From: Megascapheus bottae
Lineage: Eukaryota > Chordata > Mammalia > Rodentia > Geomyidae
Reading direction: 5' to 3'
NCBI GenBank assembly: GCA_024803745.1
Contig: JANJXV010000013.1
Location: 10,788,001 to 10,852,000 of the forward strand
Length of the DNA: 64,000 nucleotides
Shown: positions 30,954 through 43,400 of the stretch, piece by piece
Layout: the number at the start of each line of letters is the position of its first letter
Numbering within the stretch: position 1 is the stretch's first letter
The notes under the pieces: model-generated
What the model was told of the DNA's origin: nothing
Seen by the model: only the letters and a program-made list of their open reading frames with translations
Databases searched by the model: none
Translations under genes and position numbers: made by a program

Positions 30954-32940
30954 ATTCTGAAATAGCAAGCAGTCAAGGGTTCATCCCATTTCTGCCAATG
31001 TTCAAGACAGAGAGATGAATTCTCAGTTCTGGTCCTCAAGGAACTCACTGCATCCTGGGAGATAGGACTTAGGTACAAAATGGTTTTAAGATGGTATGAC
31101 GTCAGAACCCAAGGAGGGAACTTGGAAGACAGCTCCTGAGTCCACTGGGAAAGATTTCACATTTAAGCTATGTTTCATCGGGCATGTGTTGTCATGAACA
31201 AGGGTTCCTATAACTTAAGAGCTTAAAATAACTGCTGTTCATTATTTCTCAAGATTCTGTGGTTTTCCTGGAGGTTTCTTGGTCTGAACTCATCTGGGCT
31301 TCCTTATGTGGCTGTGCTAGCTCTGGCTAGCTCAGCTGGATTGGCTGGGCCTGTCTGCCATGCTTTAGCTCTGAGCTGCTTAACTGGGCACTGCTCTGGG
31401 CACTTCCCCAGTGGGGTTGGGCCGTACAACTTGTACAAAGTTGCCCCTATCACATTTAGTTATTCAAAACATCCTAAGACTGCCCCACATGCAAGGAGTG
31501 GCAAGGAGTTCAAGAAATTCTTAGCAATATTTAATGAATCACACGGACTGAAGATGGGAAGTTTTCCAGGTAAAGGTGGGTATAAAGAGAGTAACTGTGT
31601 GCTTGCAGAGGGACAGGAGAGAGAACAGATGTGTCTGGGAAACACTTGAGCTGAGGTGTGGTTGGAGGGACATTAGGAGTGAGTTACAAAGACGGAAGGA
31701 CTGTGAGAAGGCCGTGGACACTGAGACCTAGAGTTTGAACGATTATCAATGTATGATCATGGTAGCTAGTTAGTTCTTTTATAGTTTTGATTACTCCTCT
31801 ATTTTGCAAATATCTGGCTAATCATTTAGATTATGAATAATTGAGCCAGAGAAAATGAATAATATTGCTTTAAAGAATGTGTGAGTGCCATACTTGTTTT
31901 CAAGAGTCCATTGCTGCATGCCATGATGGACCAAGAAGGGAGGCGGTCCAGTGGTCCACTGAGGAAAGGAAGGACAGGCTTCAGTGGACAAGGCTGTCAG
32001 AAGGGGAGAGAACCCCCACAGCTTGGTAACTTATTGGATGTTCTGTGACAGTGTTCAGCTTCTTATACCTCTCACCTGAGAGCTTAGGAGGATCTGGACG
32101 ATGGCAGAAAGGAGGGAAAAAGGAGTGATGGGAGGGAGGAGAGGAAGGGGAGGGGCTGAGCCCAGGTTTAGATGGCAGAGAGTATTTGGAATGATGGCTT
32201 CCACAAGGTTTATAGCATCAAAGGATTAGAATGAGACAACTTCCTTTTTCAGCTCGTTATACATTGTGTGGTGTAAAGTCTCAGTCCAATGTGTGTTCTG
32301 CCACACTTTAGACCTAGGAGTGGGAAAAGAGATTAAAACTTGTCCCCACCTCCAAAATAAACAGGTTGTGAGGGAGAGGAACATTGCTGCACAGGCGAGT
32401 GAGTATGCTCACGAAGTTTGGCTGAGTGCTTACGGCTGTTGGGAAGTTCTTAGGTACCCTTTCAAGAACAATCCTGTTCAGAAACTGTTAAAATTAGATC
32501 CTACCCAATGAGGCCAACCCTAGGACAATCTTAAACTTCTCAAATGTAGACGTACAATCAAGTGATTTTTCATTGGAGAAGTGGGATACCAACCCAGGCC
32601 CTGAGACATCTGGCAAGGAGTTAATGTACTCAGTAGTTGTCACAGCATCAGGATGAATGCCCATGGGCTCTAGGTGGGACCTGTGCTCCATGGCTACCGT
32701 CCTCCACCCCTTAAGCTGTCTACGTAGCCATTTCTGCCAACAGTCACACCCAGCTCAGACACTAACGTCTGCTGACTCTGAGGAACGAGAGGTCAGGCCC
32801 TCACTAGGCTTCCGCAGTTGACTGGGTATGCTGTCTGGCTTGGGGGGTCTTTGTCTTTCAAAATTCTTCCACCCAATCCTGAAATGGCTTATTTTTGAAG
32901 ACTTAGTCTGAGATCATGTTCTTGTCCCTCATGAGATCTC
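30954..32940. other. Intergenic, no gene
   Basis: A possible L2/MIR-like scrap at 30990-31090; otherwise unrecognised. Open frames at 31308-31649 and 32266-32511 lack coding support. Confidence 0.4.
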
Positions 32941-32942
32941 AC

Positions 32943-33102
32943 ACACCAGTCCTGGGGCTTGAACTCAGGGCCTGAGCACTGTCCTTGGGCTTTCTCAAGG
33001 CTGGAGCTCTATACCACTTGAACCACAAGTGTGTGTGTATGTGGTACCGAGGAATAGAACCCAGGGCTTCATGTGGCACGAGGACCATGCTCCTAGACCA
33101 CT
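32943..33102 (-). repeat. IDL-Geo SINE, deleted in right module and 5' end
   Basis: 'caccagtcctggggcttgaac' to 'gaccatgctcctagacc'; the part between the right A-box-like motif and the linker is lost. Confidence 0.7.
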
Positions 33103-33188
33103 CATCCTTCTTAAATGCAACCTTGTAGCTCCATGTTTAACATTCTTATGCTATCAGGATGTCTCAGACTTCCCATCCAATACATTCC

Positions 33189-33295
33189 ACTGGGTACAGT
33201 GACACGTGACCATAATCTCAGCATTCAAGAGAGAGAGGGAGGAGCATGGCAAGTTAAGGCCAGTCTGAGCTACATGGTGATAGCCTGGTTTTGTT
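33189..33295 (+). repeat. B1-like monomer
   Basis: 'gggtacagtgacacgtgacc' and 'aggccagtctgagctacatgg'. Confidence 0.55.
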
Positions 33296-35226
33296 TTGTT
33301 TTTGAGACAAGGTTAAAAAAAGATCTAACAAATCAAATCTCAAACCAGAATATAGTTATATACTATAATTTACCCTAAATCTCCTCATATAACTCTATTT
33401 GGTTTTCCATCTCTACAGTCCTTTACCAGGACTGTTTTCCTTCCACCCATCTGTACCTATCCTCATTACTTCCTTTTAGTGAACTCTACAGTATCAAGAG
33501 CTTTCAAAGCTCTAACATGACTTAATTCCTACCCACCTCTCCAGACACTCCCCTGCTGCCCTCTCTGCTGCAACCTGTTCACTTTAAATTCTCTTGCTTT
33601 GGCCTCCCAGGTGCTGGTGTTACCACCACGCTTGGAATTCTCCTTTGGCTTTTGATGTTGTTTTCCTACTCCAGTGACCAAATGTACATTCCAATAGCTC
33701 TCTGCACTCTTCTTCCATGACATTCACTCCAAATGTAATTGGTATAGTTATTTGGAAGAAAGTAGATTGGCTGGGTAGTCACACATGAGGGTTCAATAAA
33801 TGAATCCTCTTTCTCTCCTACTTGCCCAACATTTCCCTTTGAGAATCAAGCCTTGCTTTCAGACTTAGCCATCTAAGAAGATCCAGTTGGTAAACTTCAG
33901 TCATTCCAGGGCTGAAATGAGAGTTGAGGGTGATTCCAGCTACAGAGGAGCTAATAGAGAGCTCATAAAACTGGTTAGATCAAATGATGAATGGGTGTAG
34001 GTAGGAAACATGTGTTAGGGTGGCTCTAGGAGGGTATGTAAAACAACTAAATCTTATTTTCAATCACCCCATCACAAAGCACATCCTACATGGCTCTACA
34101 AATTCACCTGTGTTCTGCCAGGCAAGAGTTCCTGGTTTGCCTCTTGTTCACATCTATCTATTGGTCCAGGCAAGCTGCCCATGCCTAACACACAAAGGAA
34201 GGACCAGCTGAAGAATCAACCATATGGTCAGGGTGACCAAGATGATCATTTCAGCAGGCTTGGCTTGGAAAGCTAATATTTGAAAAGCTGAAGTTTAGCA
34301 AAGTGGCAAGTTGTGAGAGATTGCTCATTTGTTTTAAACCTGGTAGGTGACACCTAGATTATTGTCAAACACATGTGATTTATGCAGTATGACTTTGTGG
34401 CTCCCAATACACTCTGTTTCATAGTAGGAAGCTGGGTCAGGTGTTTATTCCAGAGCTCTCTACTTGAGGATGCTGTGTGTTTACAGATCATAAATGTTTA
34501 AGAGCAAAGTTATTGGCTTTTACATTTACAGCCTGGGTTTGTTTGTAGGTTCTACGGTAGTACAATCAGGAGTATAACAGCAAAAAAGATCCAGTCTACT
34601 TGGTCTACTTCCAACAGGGTTTGTTGTCAGCCTTAAGCAAATTAGCAAAAGGTGTGAACTCAAATGCAATTTACCCAGTGTGTACTGTGTATCGTGGCAA
34701 GCTAACCACCCCAACTAGAGCATCCATACAGTGACCAAACTTTAGGAAGTGGCCTTACCTTTCATCCACATGTAGACATTATAATCATAGCAGGGAATAA
34801 AACATTACCACAAGTCTTACTTGAAATAGTAGCATTTAATATTTTCACCTGCAATAGATAATGCTAAAATACTGCCTAGATTATGGATTAGATAAAAATA
34901 CATTATTCTAATATTTTATAGAACAAAACAATAGTGGATTGACAAATCAAATGGAAAGTGATTAAACATACTTGAGATTACCTGAAAATGATACCTTGAA
35001 GAGATAGATTCAATACATTCTATATGTTTATTAAATAACTGCTTGTAGAACATATAGCTGTAAGTGATAAACTAGGAAATGTTCTATTGACTTGAAGGCA
35101 TTATCTGTTAGTCACACTGATAGATGACTCAGGTATACTAAAAGTCTGGAACTGCTTGAGAGTAACCCACATCCAATCAGTAGCTAAACAGAAACTGATT
35201 GTAGTTATTGTCTTTTATTTTGTTTG
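33296..35226. other. Intergenic, no gene
   Basis: Long SINE-free AT-rich stretch; only a possible B1-like reverse scrap at 33590-33640. Nothing else recognised. Confidence 0.4.
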
Positions 35227-35237
35227 TTGGTATTTTT

Positions 35238-35426
35238 TTGCCAGTCCTGGGCTTGAACTTAGGGCCTGAGCACTGTCCTTGAGCTTTCTCAAGGCTAGAG
35301 CTCTACCACTTGAGCCACAGCATCGATTCCGGCTTTTTCTATGTATGTGGTGCCAAGGACTCGAACCTAGATCTTCATGCATGCTAGACAAGCACTCTAC
35401 CACTAGGCCAAACTCCTAGTAATTTA
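35238..35426 (-). repeat. IDL-Geo SINE with target duplication
   Basis: Reverse full copy; ttggtattttt occurs on both sides (about 35227-35237 and 35427-35437). An ID-like reverse monomer follows at 35460-35520. Confidence 0.85.
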
Positions 35427-35544
35427 TTGGTATTTTTAACTGTATTTTTATTTGTCTTTTTTGGTACTGGGGAATCAAACACAGGACATTGCACTGGCTA
35501 GGCAAGCTCTTTGCTATCTTTTAAAATAGACTTTTTTTATCTCT

Positions 35545-35715
35545 AAGAATGAGTAAGGGGTGGGGGGTGGGTGGGGGGGAGGGTGATGGGTACCAAGACA
35601 TGTGGAAGGGTATCAATGTATGTGAATTAATGCACCTTCTATCTGGCAAATATCATGTAACCCTTTTATTAATTACAATAAAAATATAAATTAAAAATTA
35701 AAAAAATAAAATATT
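35545..35715 (+). mobile_element. L1 3'-UTR end
   Basis: G-rich run (35559-35584) followed by 'ggcaaatatcatgtaaccc' and an A-rich end, as in other L1 tails in the window. Confidence 0.5.
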
Positions 35716-36219
35716 GAATTAGGCATAGACTGAAAAAAAAAAGAATGAGTAAGCTCTAAAAAAAGAGAAATACAAAGAAGTCAGAAAGGGACATTGTGGA
35801 AAGAACCTTACCATTTTCCTTTTAGAAAATAAAAAAGAGAAGCAGTATTCATAAGCCTATTTATCATATTTGGCTTTGACAACTAGCTTACAGTGTTGTT
35901 TTAGATGATGTGAGCAAAAATAGTCAGAAGACTTCAACTTTCTGCAAATCATCTCAAAAGCTGAGTGCAACCAGAACTTTTAGGTTTTACTGAAGAGAAT
36001 AGGTTTCCTTTGTTACATATAAAAATAAAACCACGGACCTTGCTCAGTAAATTTCTCAGAGGCTTAGGCACTTTATTATAGGCGGTGGCCAAATGTAATA
36101 AGATGTGTAAAATAATTTTATAAAATATTGAACCACAAGTCCTATAATGGCATTCAGCAAGGAAATGAACAATGTGTGAAGCATATAGAACATTTTCGTT
36201 TTGAAAAAAAATACACCAA
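35716..36219. other. Intergenic, no gene
   Basis: AT-rich; an AATAAA on the minus strand at 36072-36077. Nothing else recognised. Confidence 0.35.
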
Positions 36220-36395
36220 GTTGTTGGTTGCTGGTGGCTTATGCCTGAAATCCTAGCTACTCAAAAGGTTGAGATCTGAGGATCTTAGTTCTTACCCCAC
36301 CATACACACCCAGCCCCCCCCCCCCCCCCCCCGCAAAGCCAGAAGTAGAGCTGTGGCTCACTAGCCATGAACAAAAAACCTAGGACTGGCACAAA
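36220..36395 (+). repeat. B1-Geo SINE with poly-C replacement
   Basis: The linker is replaced by a run of about 20 C (36314-36332); right module truncated. Confidence 0.7.
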
Positions 36396-36399
36396 TTAA

Positions 36400-36505
36400 A
36401 ATAAAAAAGAGAAGGAAGAAAGGAAGGAAGAAGGGAGGGAAGGAGGGAGGAAAGGAGGGAAGGAAGGAAAAGGGAGGGAGGGAGGGGGGGAGGAAGGAAG
36501 GAAAT
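36400..36505. repeat. Polypurine (GGAA/GGGA)n tract
   Basis: About 100 bases of almost pure purine on the plus strand, adjoining the A-tail of the SINE. Confidence 0.9.
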
Positions 36506-36639
36506 ACAGAGATGTGAGGTAAGGCGGGCCTGCTGTACTTCCACATTCCACAGTGCTTATCTGATAGGATCTAGAGCAGGAAAGGCAAACTGCTGGAGCC
36601 ACAGCTTGAGACTCTGGTTTCAGGCTCATATTGTTTCCC

Positions 36640-36718
36640 CCCCCTAGCAGTTCTTAGGCTCAAACCCAGGGCATTAGCACATGCTAGGCACGCACTCTAT
36701 CAGAGCTCTAGTCCCAGA
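36640..36718 (-). repeat. ID-like monomer
   Basis: 'ggctcaaacccagggcatta' and 'gctaggcacgcactctatc' mark the boxes. Confidence 0.6.
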
Positions 36719-36762
36719 CCTTACATTATTCTGTTTCAACCATGCTTTAAAAAGTAAATATG

Positions 36763-36950
36763 GGGACTGGCAGTATAGCCTAGTGGTAGAGTGCTTGCCT
36801 AGCATACATGAAGACCTGGGTTCAATTCCTCAGTACCACATACATAAAAAAAAAAAAGCCAGAAATGGTGCTGTAGCTCAAGTGGTAGAGGTGTAGCCTT
36901 GAAAAATCCCAAGGACAGTGTCCTGGCCCTGAGTTCAAGGCCCAGGACTG

Positions 36951-36980
<30 letters not shown>
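36763..36980 (+). repeat. IDL-Geo SINE with long A-tail
   Basis: Flanked by perfect aaagtaaatatg at 36751-36762 and 36981-36992; the A-tail is about 30 bases, suggesting a recent insertion. Confidence 0.92.
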
Positions 36981-36989
<9 letters not shown>

Positions 36990-36992
36990 ATG

Positions 36993-37882
36993 CCATACTA
37001 CTGAAAACTGCATTTGGTCTTGGACTACAGTGTGCCAAACCCTGGGGGCTACGGCCTAGGGTTTGATAGTGTAACAATTTAAAAAAATCGTTATCTCTCA
37101 GGTTGCATATGATCTCTTTCGGTTTACAGGGAACCATAGGTGCTTACATTTTTCTCTAATAAATGTGCTCTGTGACATCCTTAGAATTAATTCTGCAAAC
37201 TCAATTTAAACTTGATGATCTAACATCAATGGAAGTTTCAGAAACTTTGACAATTTTGTGAATATTCAAGTTGCCAATGACTCAATCTAGTTCAAGTGTA
37301 AACAGTGTATTCTTTAAAGCAATTGAGCAGATCACATGAATGTGTTATGTGACCTGTTGTTGGCTCAACAACACTGACAGCAGTTGAGCCAACAGAGTAC
37401 AGGGAGTGAACTCACTTACAGTTCTGAAAGTGAATCCCTAGATTTGGACTTCAGGATTTTCCATCATGGAATATAATGATCCATCTTTTCTATACTAGCG
37501 GTCAACCTGAACAGGGAGTAATTTGTTGGATTTAATGATAAATGAAGACTGAAAAACACTGGACATTTGCCTTGCATTAGAAGTTGGATAGCTAAGAATA
37601 CTGGCTAAATTCTTCAGTGATCTGATTGCCTATCCAAGAAAGGCCTTGCCTTGGGGAAGTGTGCTGTGCTGGTCTCTCTTAAAATTGCCACTTTTTTTTC
37701 AACACTGTTAATGTTTCAGGCAAAGTTTTATAGTCCAAGGCTGGAGTTTCAGAGAAGTAGTATCCTATGCGTGAATATGGAGCTGACTGGGCCGGCAGCT
37801 TTCGAGATCAGGTTCAGTCCAGTGGCCTAGTCTCACAGGTTCTCAGCAACTCCTATCCCCCCTACACTCCCTTGGGAAAAAG
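36993..37882. other. Intergenic, no gene
   Basis: SINE-free, AT-rich; nothing recognised. Confidence 0.4.
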
Positions 37883-38285
37883 AGCCAGTGGTGGCTCACA
37901 CCTCTAATCTTACCTACTTGGGGCACCAGGACGATCTGAGGATCAGATGTTTGGGGAAATAGAGCTAATCTCAAAAATGTTGGAGCAAGCCAGGCGCAGT
38001 GGTTCACGCCTGTAATCCTAGCTGCTCAGAAGGCTGAGATCTGAGGATCAAGGTTCAAAGCCAGCCTGGACACAAAAGGACCTGAGACTCTTATCTCCAA
38101 CTAACCTCTAGAAAACGGGAAGTGGGGCTTGGTTCATGGGCAGGACAGTAGCCTCGAGTTGAAGAGTTCAGGGACAACGCCCAGGCTAAGAGTTCAAGCC
38201 CCTTGACCCACAAAAAAAAATGCTGAAGCAAGTATTTGAGGGTATGTGGGGCTCTGGGTTTAAACCCCAGAATCTGAACTGGTTT
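37883..38285 (+). repeat. Older SINE interrupted by a younger one
   Basis: A decayed B1-like start (37883-37989) resumes after the insert as a tRNA-like piece (38233-38285, 'ctctgggtttaaaccccag'). Confidence 0.6.
37990..38218 (+). repeat. B1-Geo SINE, nested, with target duplication
   Basis: Flanked by aatgttggagcaag (37976-37989) and aatgctgaagcaag (38219-38232), two mismatches. Confidence 0.85.
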
Positions 38286-40033
38286 AAAAAATAATCAAGG
38301 AAATGATGTCAGTCTTCCCTTCAAATCATCCTTCTTAAAGGAAGCAGAAGTTTTAAAAAGCAGCACTGCAATTTTCTGTTACATGAATCAAGATTTTTTT
38401 AATATAAATTTACAGCTCTTTCCATAATAGGGGTTAACCAAATTTTAGTTGCAAATGGTCATAACTGTGAAAAGGCTGTAATTTCAGCCATGAAAAACAA
38501 GACAACATGACCAAACTAATTATATCTTTCTTTGAGTGATGTAAAATACAAGACAGAGGTAGATCTGCAAATAGCCACAAAATTGCCAATTCCAATTAAG
38601 ATATTCTTTTTGAAACATCAGTCTTACAAAAATGCTTATCATACACCACAACCAAAAGAACTTCCGATTTCATAAATGTGGAGTTGGAAGTTGAAATAAT
38701 CAAATTTAGCAATAACTGAGAAATTGGTTTCAAGAGTGAAAAAAAAAGTGGAACTCATAGGACCCAGTGGAGAAACTTAAATTACTAGACCCTTTAGAAA
38801 TATTAATTAAATTCGGAACAGAACAGAACATACTGCCATAACAGGGTTTACTTTCATAAGTAGAGATTTTAATGTCCTAGATATAGAAGTTTTTAGGTTA
38901 ATCTTGTCCGAATCAGACATGCTCTTCTCAGTATAAAAAAAACGCTTGTGTAAATAAAACCTAGATTGTCCTGGGATTTGGCATTTTGTGTTAAACTGTA
39001 GTATCTATGTTAAACCAATATTATTGTTTGGAATCCCTCTTGCTGATCAGTATATCACAAAGGTAAGATATCTCTTCAGCAGATAGGCATGTTTTAGGAA
39101 AGCTTGTGTTGGAGGCATGGGGAAAAAAATGATACAAACATTTTTCACCCAGCTTTCAAAAAAACAAAAAAGCAAGCAAACAAACAAGAACCCTCGAAAC
39201 ACCAAACTGCTTTCACCTTACAAGTGGAAATGGCAGCATGAGTCCATCCAAGGTGAGGAAACTGCTTCTTTCACAAAGTCCTAAACTCTTATTTTTTTTT
39301 TTTATAAAATGGAATTTGCTCCAGGCTCACACCCTTCATATCAGTCACCTTAGATTGAAAGGTAAGCACCTTTCAACAACAGGTGACTTAAAAACAAATT
39401 ACTATTTGCTCATCAGGATATAGACTTTTTGGTATACTCTAGACTAAGGAAATTTTCTATGCAAATGAAGAGGAGGGAGAGAAGCAGGTACCCAACTCTT
39501 CTGTAATATTTACTCAGAACCCAAGAAGTTAAAAAAAGAATCCACTGAAATAAAGGCAATCACAACAGTTTATAGGTCATCAGTGATTTCACACAGTGGG
39601 GCACAGAAACAAAGTCTTCAATGTATTACTTTGTGCTGATAGGAGGGCCACTGTGTCAGGTGCAACAGACTTGGAAATGTGATTTCCACTTTCTGCTGAA
39701 CACAACTAAAATGTTTTATTCTAGGTTTTACTGGTCGGTCTCTGAAGATCTGGCTATCCAGAGATGTGCATATAGCTTTCCAGTGAGGTGTGGAGCAGTT
39801 TATTGAAAAAGCAACCAATGGTGGTGGTGGGTGAATGGCACATTGAACAAACTGCTCTAAATGGCACAGTCTTGGGGTGTGCGTTCAGTGACTGTAACCC
39901 AACCTTAATTCTGCACAATGTCTGTCTTACAATGTTGCAGCACTGTCAGGAGAGTTGTGTCTTTGTTCCTATACATAGATTCCTTGCTCCTATAAGTAAA
40001 CCCTTTGTTCCTATTCAGATTGGTTTTCTTCCC
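38286..40033. other. SINE-free stretch downstream of ACER3
   Basis: About 1.75 kb without SINEs and AT-rich. It could be distal ACER3 3' UTR or intergenic; minus-strand AATAAA occurs at 39799-39804 and 39715-39720. Confidence 0.35.
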
Positions 40034-40107
40034 AGTACTGAGGTTTAAACTGAAGGCTTCGTGCTTACTAAGGAGGTGCTGTACCACTTGAGCCATGTTT
40101 CAACACC
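40034..40107 (-). repeat. ID-like monomer
   Basis: 'tactgaggtttaaactgaagg' and 'tgtaccacttgagcc'. Confidence 0.5.
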
Positions 40108-40168
40108 CATACAGAAATGCTTTATGAAGAGCAATGTTTGACTGAATGCTACAAAAATAAAACCAATT

Positions 40169-40402
40169 CAGCTGAGCACGGATGGCTCACACCTGTAATC
40201 CTAGCTACGCATGGGGCTGAGATCTGACAATCACAGTTCAAAGCCAATCCAGGAAAGAATGTGCTGACTCTTATCTCCAATTAACCACCAGAAAGCTGCA
40301 AGTGGGTGGAGCTATGGCTCAAAGTGTAGAGCAGTAGAATTGAGCAGAAAAGCTCAGGGATAGAACCCAGAACCTGAGTTCAAGCCCCACAACCAACAAA
40401 AA
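40169..40402 (+). repeat. B1-Geo SINE
   Basis: Full copy 'gctgagcacggatggctcac' to 'agttcaagccccacaacc' with a CAAAA-type tail. Confidence 0.8.
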
Positions 40403-41951
40403 CAAAACCAAACAAAACTAACTAATCAAACAAAAAATGCCATTAAAATTCACAAGTTACAAGTGAATGTAGCAATGTATGAAGTCAGAATTTTCCATCA
40501 AAAGAAAGACTATTTTTATTCTTTGTGCATTGGAACTGTTTGGCTTTATTCTCTCCTAAGCACTTCCAAGGTTTTCTTCAACTTATGTTTTGGCAAGTGG
40601 ATTTTTAAAAATATAAATGCAGATGGAAGTACCTGCCTAAATGGCATGTTGGATACTAATGACAGGAAAATAGGATTTGGGCTCACACTAAGGCTAATAG
40701 GTGAAGGAAAAAATTTTTTCCTTTATGTACTAGAGCTACTGACATAATACTGTAAAAATGAAATATGTTACCAACTTTTCTAAGGAAAAAAGCTATTTTC
40801 CTTTTGAAGCTGTAGCTCAAGATGTAATCATTAAATGTCTTCATTTTTGTTTGTTAAGTGACAGAATTTCCCACACATTTTTGCACTGCTGTTTCTTAGC
40901 ACTGTAAGTTTTAGATGTAAGTCTGAGTTATTTCAATCCTTATATCTATTTCCCTCAAAAAATGGAGATGTTTTAGTAAGTTTTATGTAATAAAGCTTTA
41001 AGACCCTGACCATTTCATCTAGTTAACCTGACATTTCCCTAGGAATAACTATGAGCTCCCCAAGAACAAGAAAAAATCCCCAATATAAAAAAGTCAGTTT
41101 TATGATATTCTCTGATAACTTCAAGTAAGTTAAGTAAAAAGAATAGGATATGAGTAGGCTAGATCACTGATAATAATGGCCTAGCCATAAAAACATAGAT
41201 AACATAAAGATCTTTACAGAGCAGCCAGAAGTTACAGAATGCTGATTGTAGGGACAGCATTCTACAGATGTTCTGTGGAGCTTGAGAAAAGATGCTAGAT
41301 AATCCATCTGCTCTGGCTATGTTGCCACACAGATTTGCTGTTGGATCCTACAGCAAATCCTGGGAACTAACAAGAAGAGAATCTGGTGGCTGGCCAGAGT
41401 TTGCTATGAAACGTCAACAGGCACCAAGACAAAGAAAAAAATACCTAGAGTTCCACAATTAGCTCTTTTAAAAACTTTTTGGAAAACCATCTATGAGGTT
41501 AATGGTTAGTATGATAACAGTAGAAATCAAGGCTGATGCAGCTAAGTGCTAACATCCAGATATGTGGGTTTGCCAGTCCTTGATGGCTATTTTCATTAAT
41601 GGAATATTAAGAAAATTATTCACATGCAACCCTTGTCAAAAAAGAGAGGGGGGGGAAGATTATTTTCCAAAGACTGCTGTTAAGAGAAGCCTAATTTCCC
41701 AGGCATTCTTGAATATAACACATCATATTTGTTTCTTTATAAACATCTCAGAATGAAGATGAGGGGGAAAAAATGAGCTAAAGCTAGAAACTAATCATCC
41801 AACAGGCCCATTCCCCATTCTCCATGGGACTGGCAGCATTAGTTAGAAAGTTTCTCCTCTGTTGCGATGGATGTGTAGGTCTTCTGGACTTTCTTATCTA
41901 TCCTCCCAGGACTATGGCAGGTGGCATTTTTTTCCCTTGGCAAAATAATTA
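40403..41951 (-). other. ACER3: Probable ACER3 3' UTR with candidate poly(A) signals
   Basis: SINE-free AT-rich stretch directly downstream of the ACER3 stop. On the minus strand AATAAA hexamers occur at 40545-40550 and 40515-40520, which would give a 3' UTR of about 1.4 kb. Further AATAAA copies lie at 39799-39804 and 39715-39720, and could mark longer forms. The end point is inference. Confidence 0.4.
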
Positions 41952-42005
41952 TCAGTGATTTCTGAGACGTTCAAGCATGATCATTGGCCAGATCCCGAAG
42001 AGAAA
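41952..42005 (-). CDS. ACER3: ACER3 terminal coding exon (C-terminus and stop)
   Basis: After an acceptor reading TTTAG (AG at 42006-42007) the frame gives FLFGIWPMIMLERLRNH and a TGA stop at 41952-41954. The last 17 residues align with the C-terminus I remember for human ACER3 (FLFGIWPVILFEPLRKH), with changes concentrated in the final ten. The intron to the previous exon is about 460 bases. This end lies in the cytosolic tail after the last membrane segment. Confidence 0.92.
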   Translation of the reverse strand, partial: FLFGIWPMIMLERLRNH

Positions 42006-42463
42006 CTAAATAAGGACAAAATAAGAAAAGATGATTGTTCCATGACTGGAAAGGAATGAGAAAGAATCTATGGGCAGTACCTAGACTGTTGGTGTTTGCT
42101 AGTGACTGTCCTGGTATTTTCAGTAGCCTGGGCACAGCACACTCCTTCCAGACTTGTACCACATCTCAAAAGTTATTTTCACTTAATTGATTTTAATCTA
42201 TCAGATATTTACTTTGTCAAATGGAAGTGGGAATTAAAACTGTAATCCTCAAAACAACTCTATAATGTAGCTATTAACAGCTCCAAGATCATTTAGTACA
42301 AATAGAAGATTTTTATCTTCTTGTTCCAAAGATTATTTCATAGCACTACCACCCCACGCCCCCATTTGATTTCCTACATTCATCCCATCTTCTCTGTATT
42401 TGCCAGTAAACACACATATATGTACCTACTACTCCCCCACCCCACCCCAGGATACAGACTTAC
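42006..42463 (-). other. ACER3: ACER3 last intron
   Basis: Short intron bounded by the GT of GTAAGT and a TTTAG acceptor. It contains an old MIR-like fragment around 42180-42310 (an 'aacaactctat' core with flanking matches) and nothing else recognisable. Confidence 0.7.
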
Positions 42464-42509
42464 CTTTACTTTTGGCCTGTATCTCAGGTAAAGTGTTCTT
42501 GTATATAAA
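42464..42509 (-). CDS. ACER3: ACER3 penultimate coding exon
   Basis: A 46-base exon: one base completing Ser, then 15 codons reading LYTRTLYLRYRPKVK, which equals about residues 236-250 of human ACER3. The acceptor reads TTTTAG (AG at 42510-42511). The donor is a perfect AAG|GTAAGT (GT at 42462-42463). It leaves phase 0 for the terminal exon. It is too short to be found by length, and was recognised by its sequence and phase. Confidence 0.93.
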
Positions 42510-42649
42510 CTAAAAGAAAAAGCAGGGAGAAACTCTTTAGATTAATTTTTAATCCATGCAAACTGGCTTATTGACAAGTCTAATCATAGTGCCTCTGTAT
42601 ATGCAAAGTTAAGAAAAACAATATTGGTATGTGGTTTGTTCATTCCTCA

Positions 42650-43400
42650 AGCATTTTTTTGAGGTTTAGCAATGTGATTTTAAAAATGTATTATTAAGTC
42701 GCTGTACAAGGGGTTACTATTCTGTAAGTGAGGTTATATTTCTTGATCAATGTCACCCTTTCCATCATTCTCCCCATCTTTCCCCCTCCCATCCCTACCC
42801 TCAAGTTACATAGTTCAATTTTTACATAGTATGCACTGAATGTAATGACCGCATTTACTCACCCTTCTCCACTCCATGCTTGTGCCTCCTCCCTTTGCCT
42901 ATCTCCTAAAACATGTTTCTACTTCCTGCTGTTCATTTTGTACAGTAAATTAGCTGTTCAGAGGAGTTATACCTTTGGATTCCTCCCTTAAGTATGGTAA
43001 GTATACCATTCTTTATGCAGTTTGTATGTATATGCATAGAGACCTATATATGTTACTATGTGTATTTGTATTTTAACAATCCAGCTTCCACATATGAAAG
43101 AAAATATGAGTTGTTTGTCTCTCTGAGCCTGACTTTACTTAATGCATTTTTTTCCAGGTCCATCCCTGCAAATGAGATTATTCAAACAGATGGATAAAAT
43201 TCCATTATATACATGTACCACATTTTCTTGATCCACTCATCCACTGTACATCATCTGGGATGTTTCCATAACTTGGCTATTGTTAATAGTGCAGCAATAA
43301 ATCTGTAATACTCTGGGTAGAAGACCAAGAATGGTAAGGCTGGATCACAGGGTAATATATATATTTACATATATTACACTACTAGAGATGAAATCTTAAA
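42650..43400 (-). mobile_element. L1 3' UTR and ORF2 end
   Basis: Reverse L1: the C-rich 3' UTR ('tttccccctcccatccctacc' region near 42780), then 'tggataaaattccattatat', 'tgatccactcatccactgt' and 'ggctattgttaatagtgc'. Lies between two ACER3 exons. Confidence 0.7.
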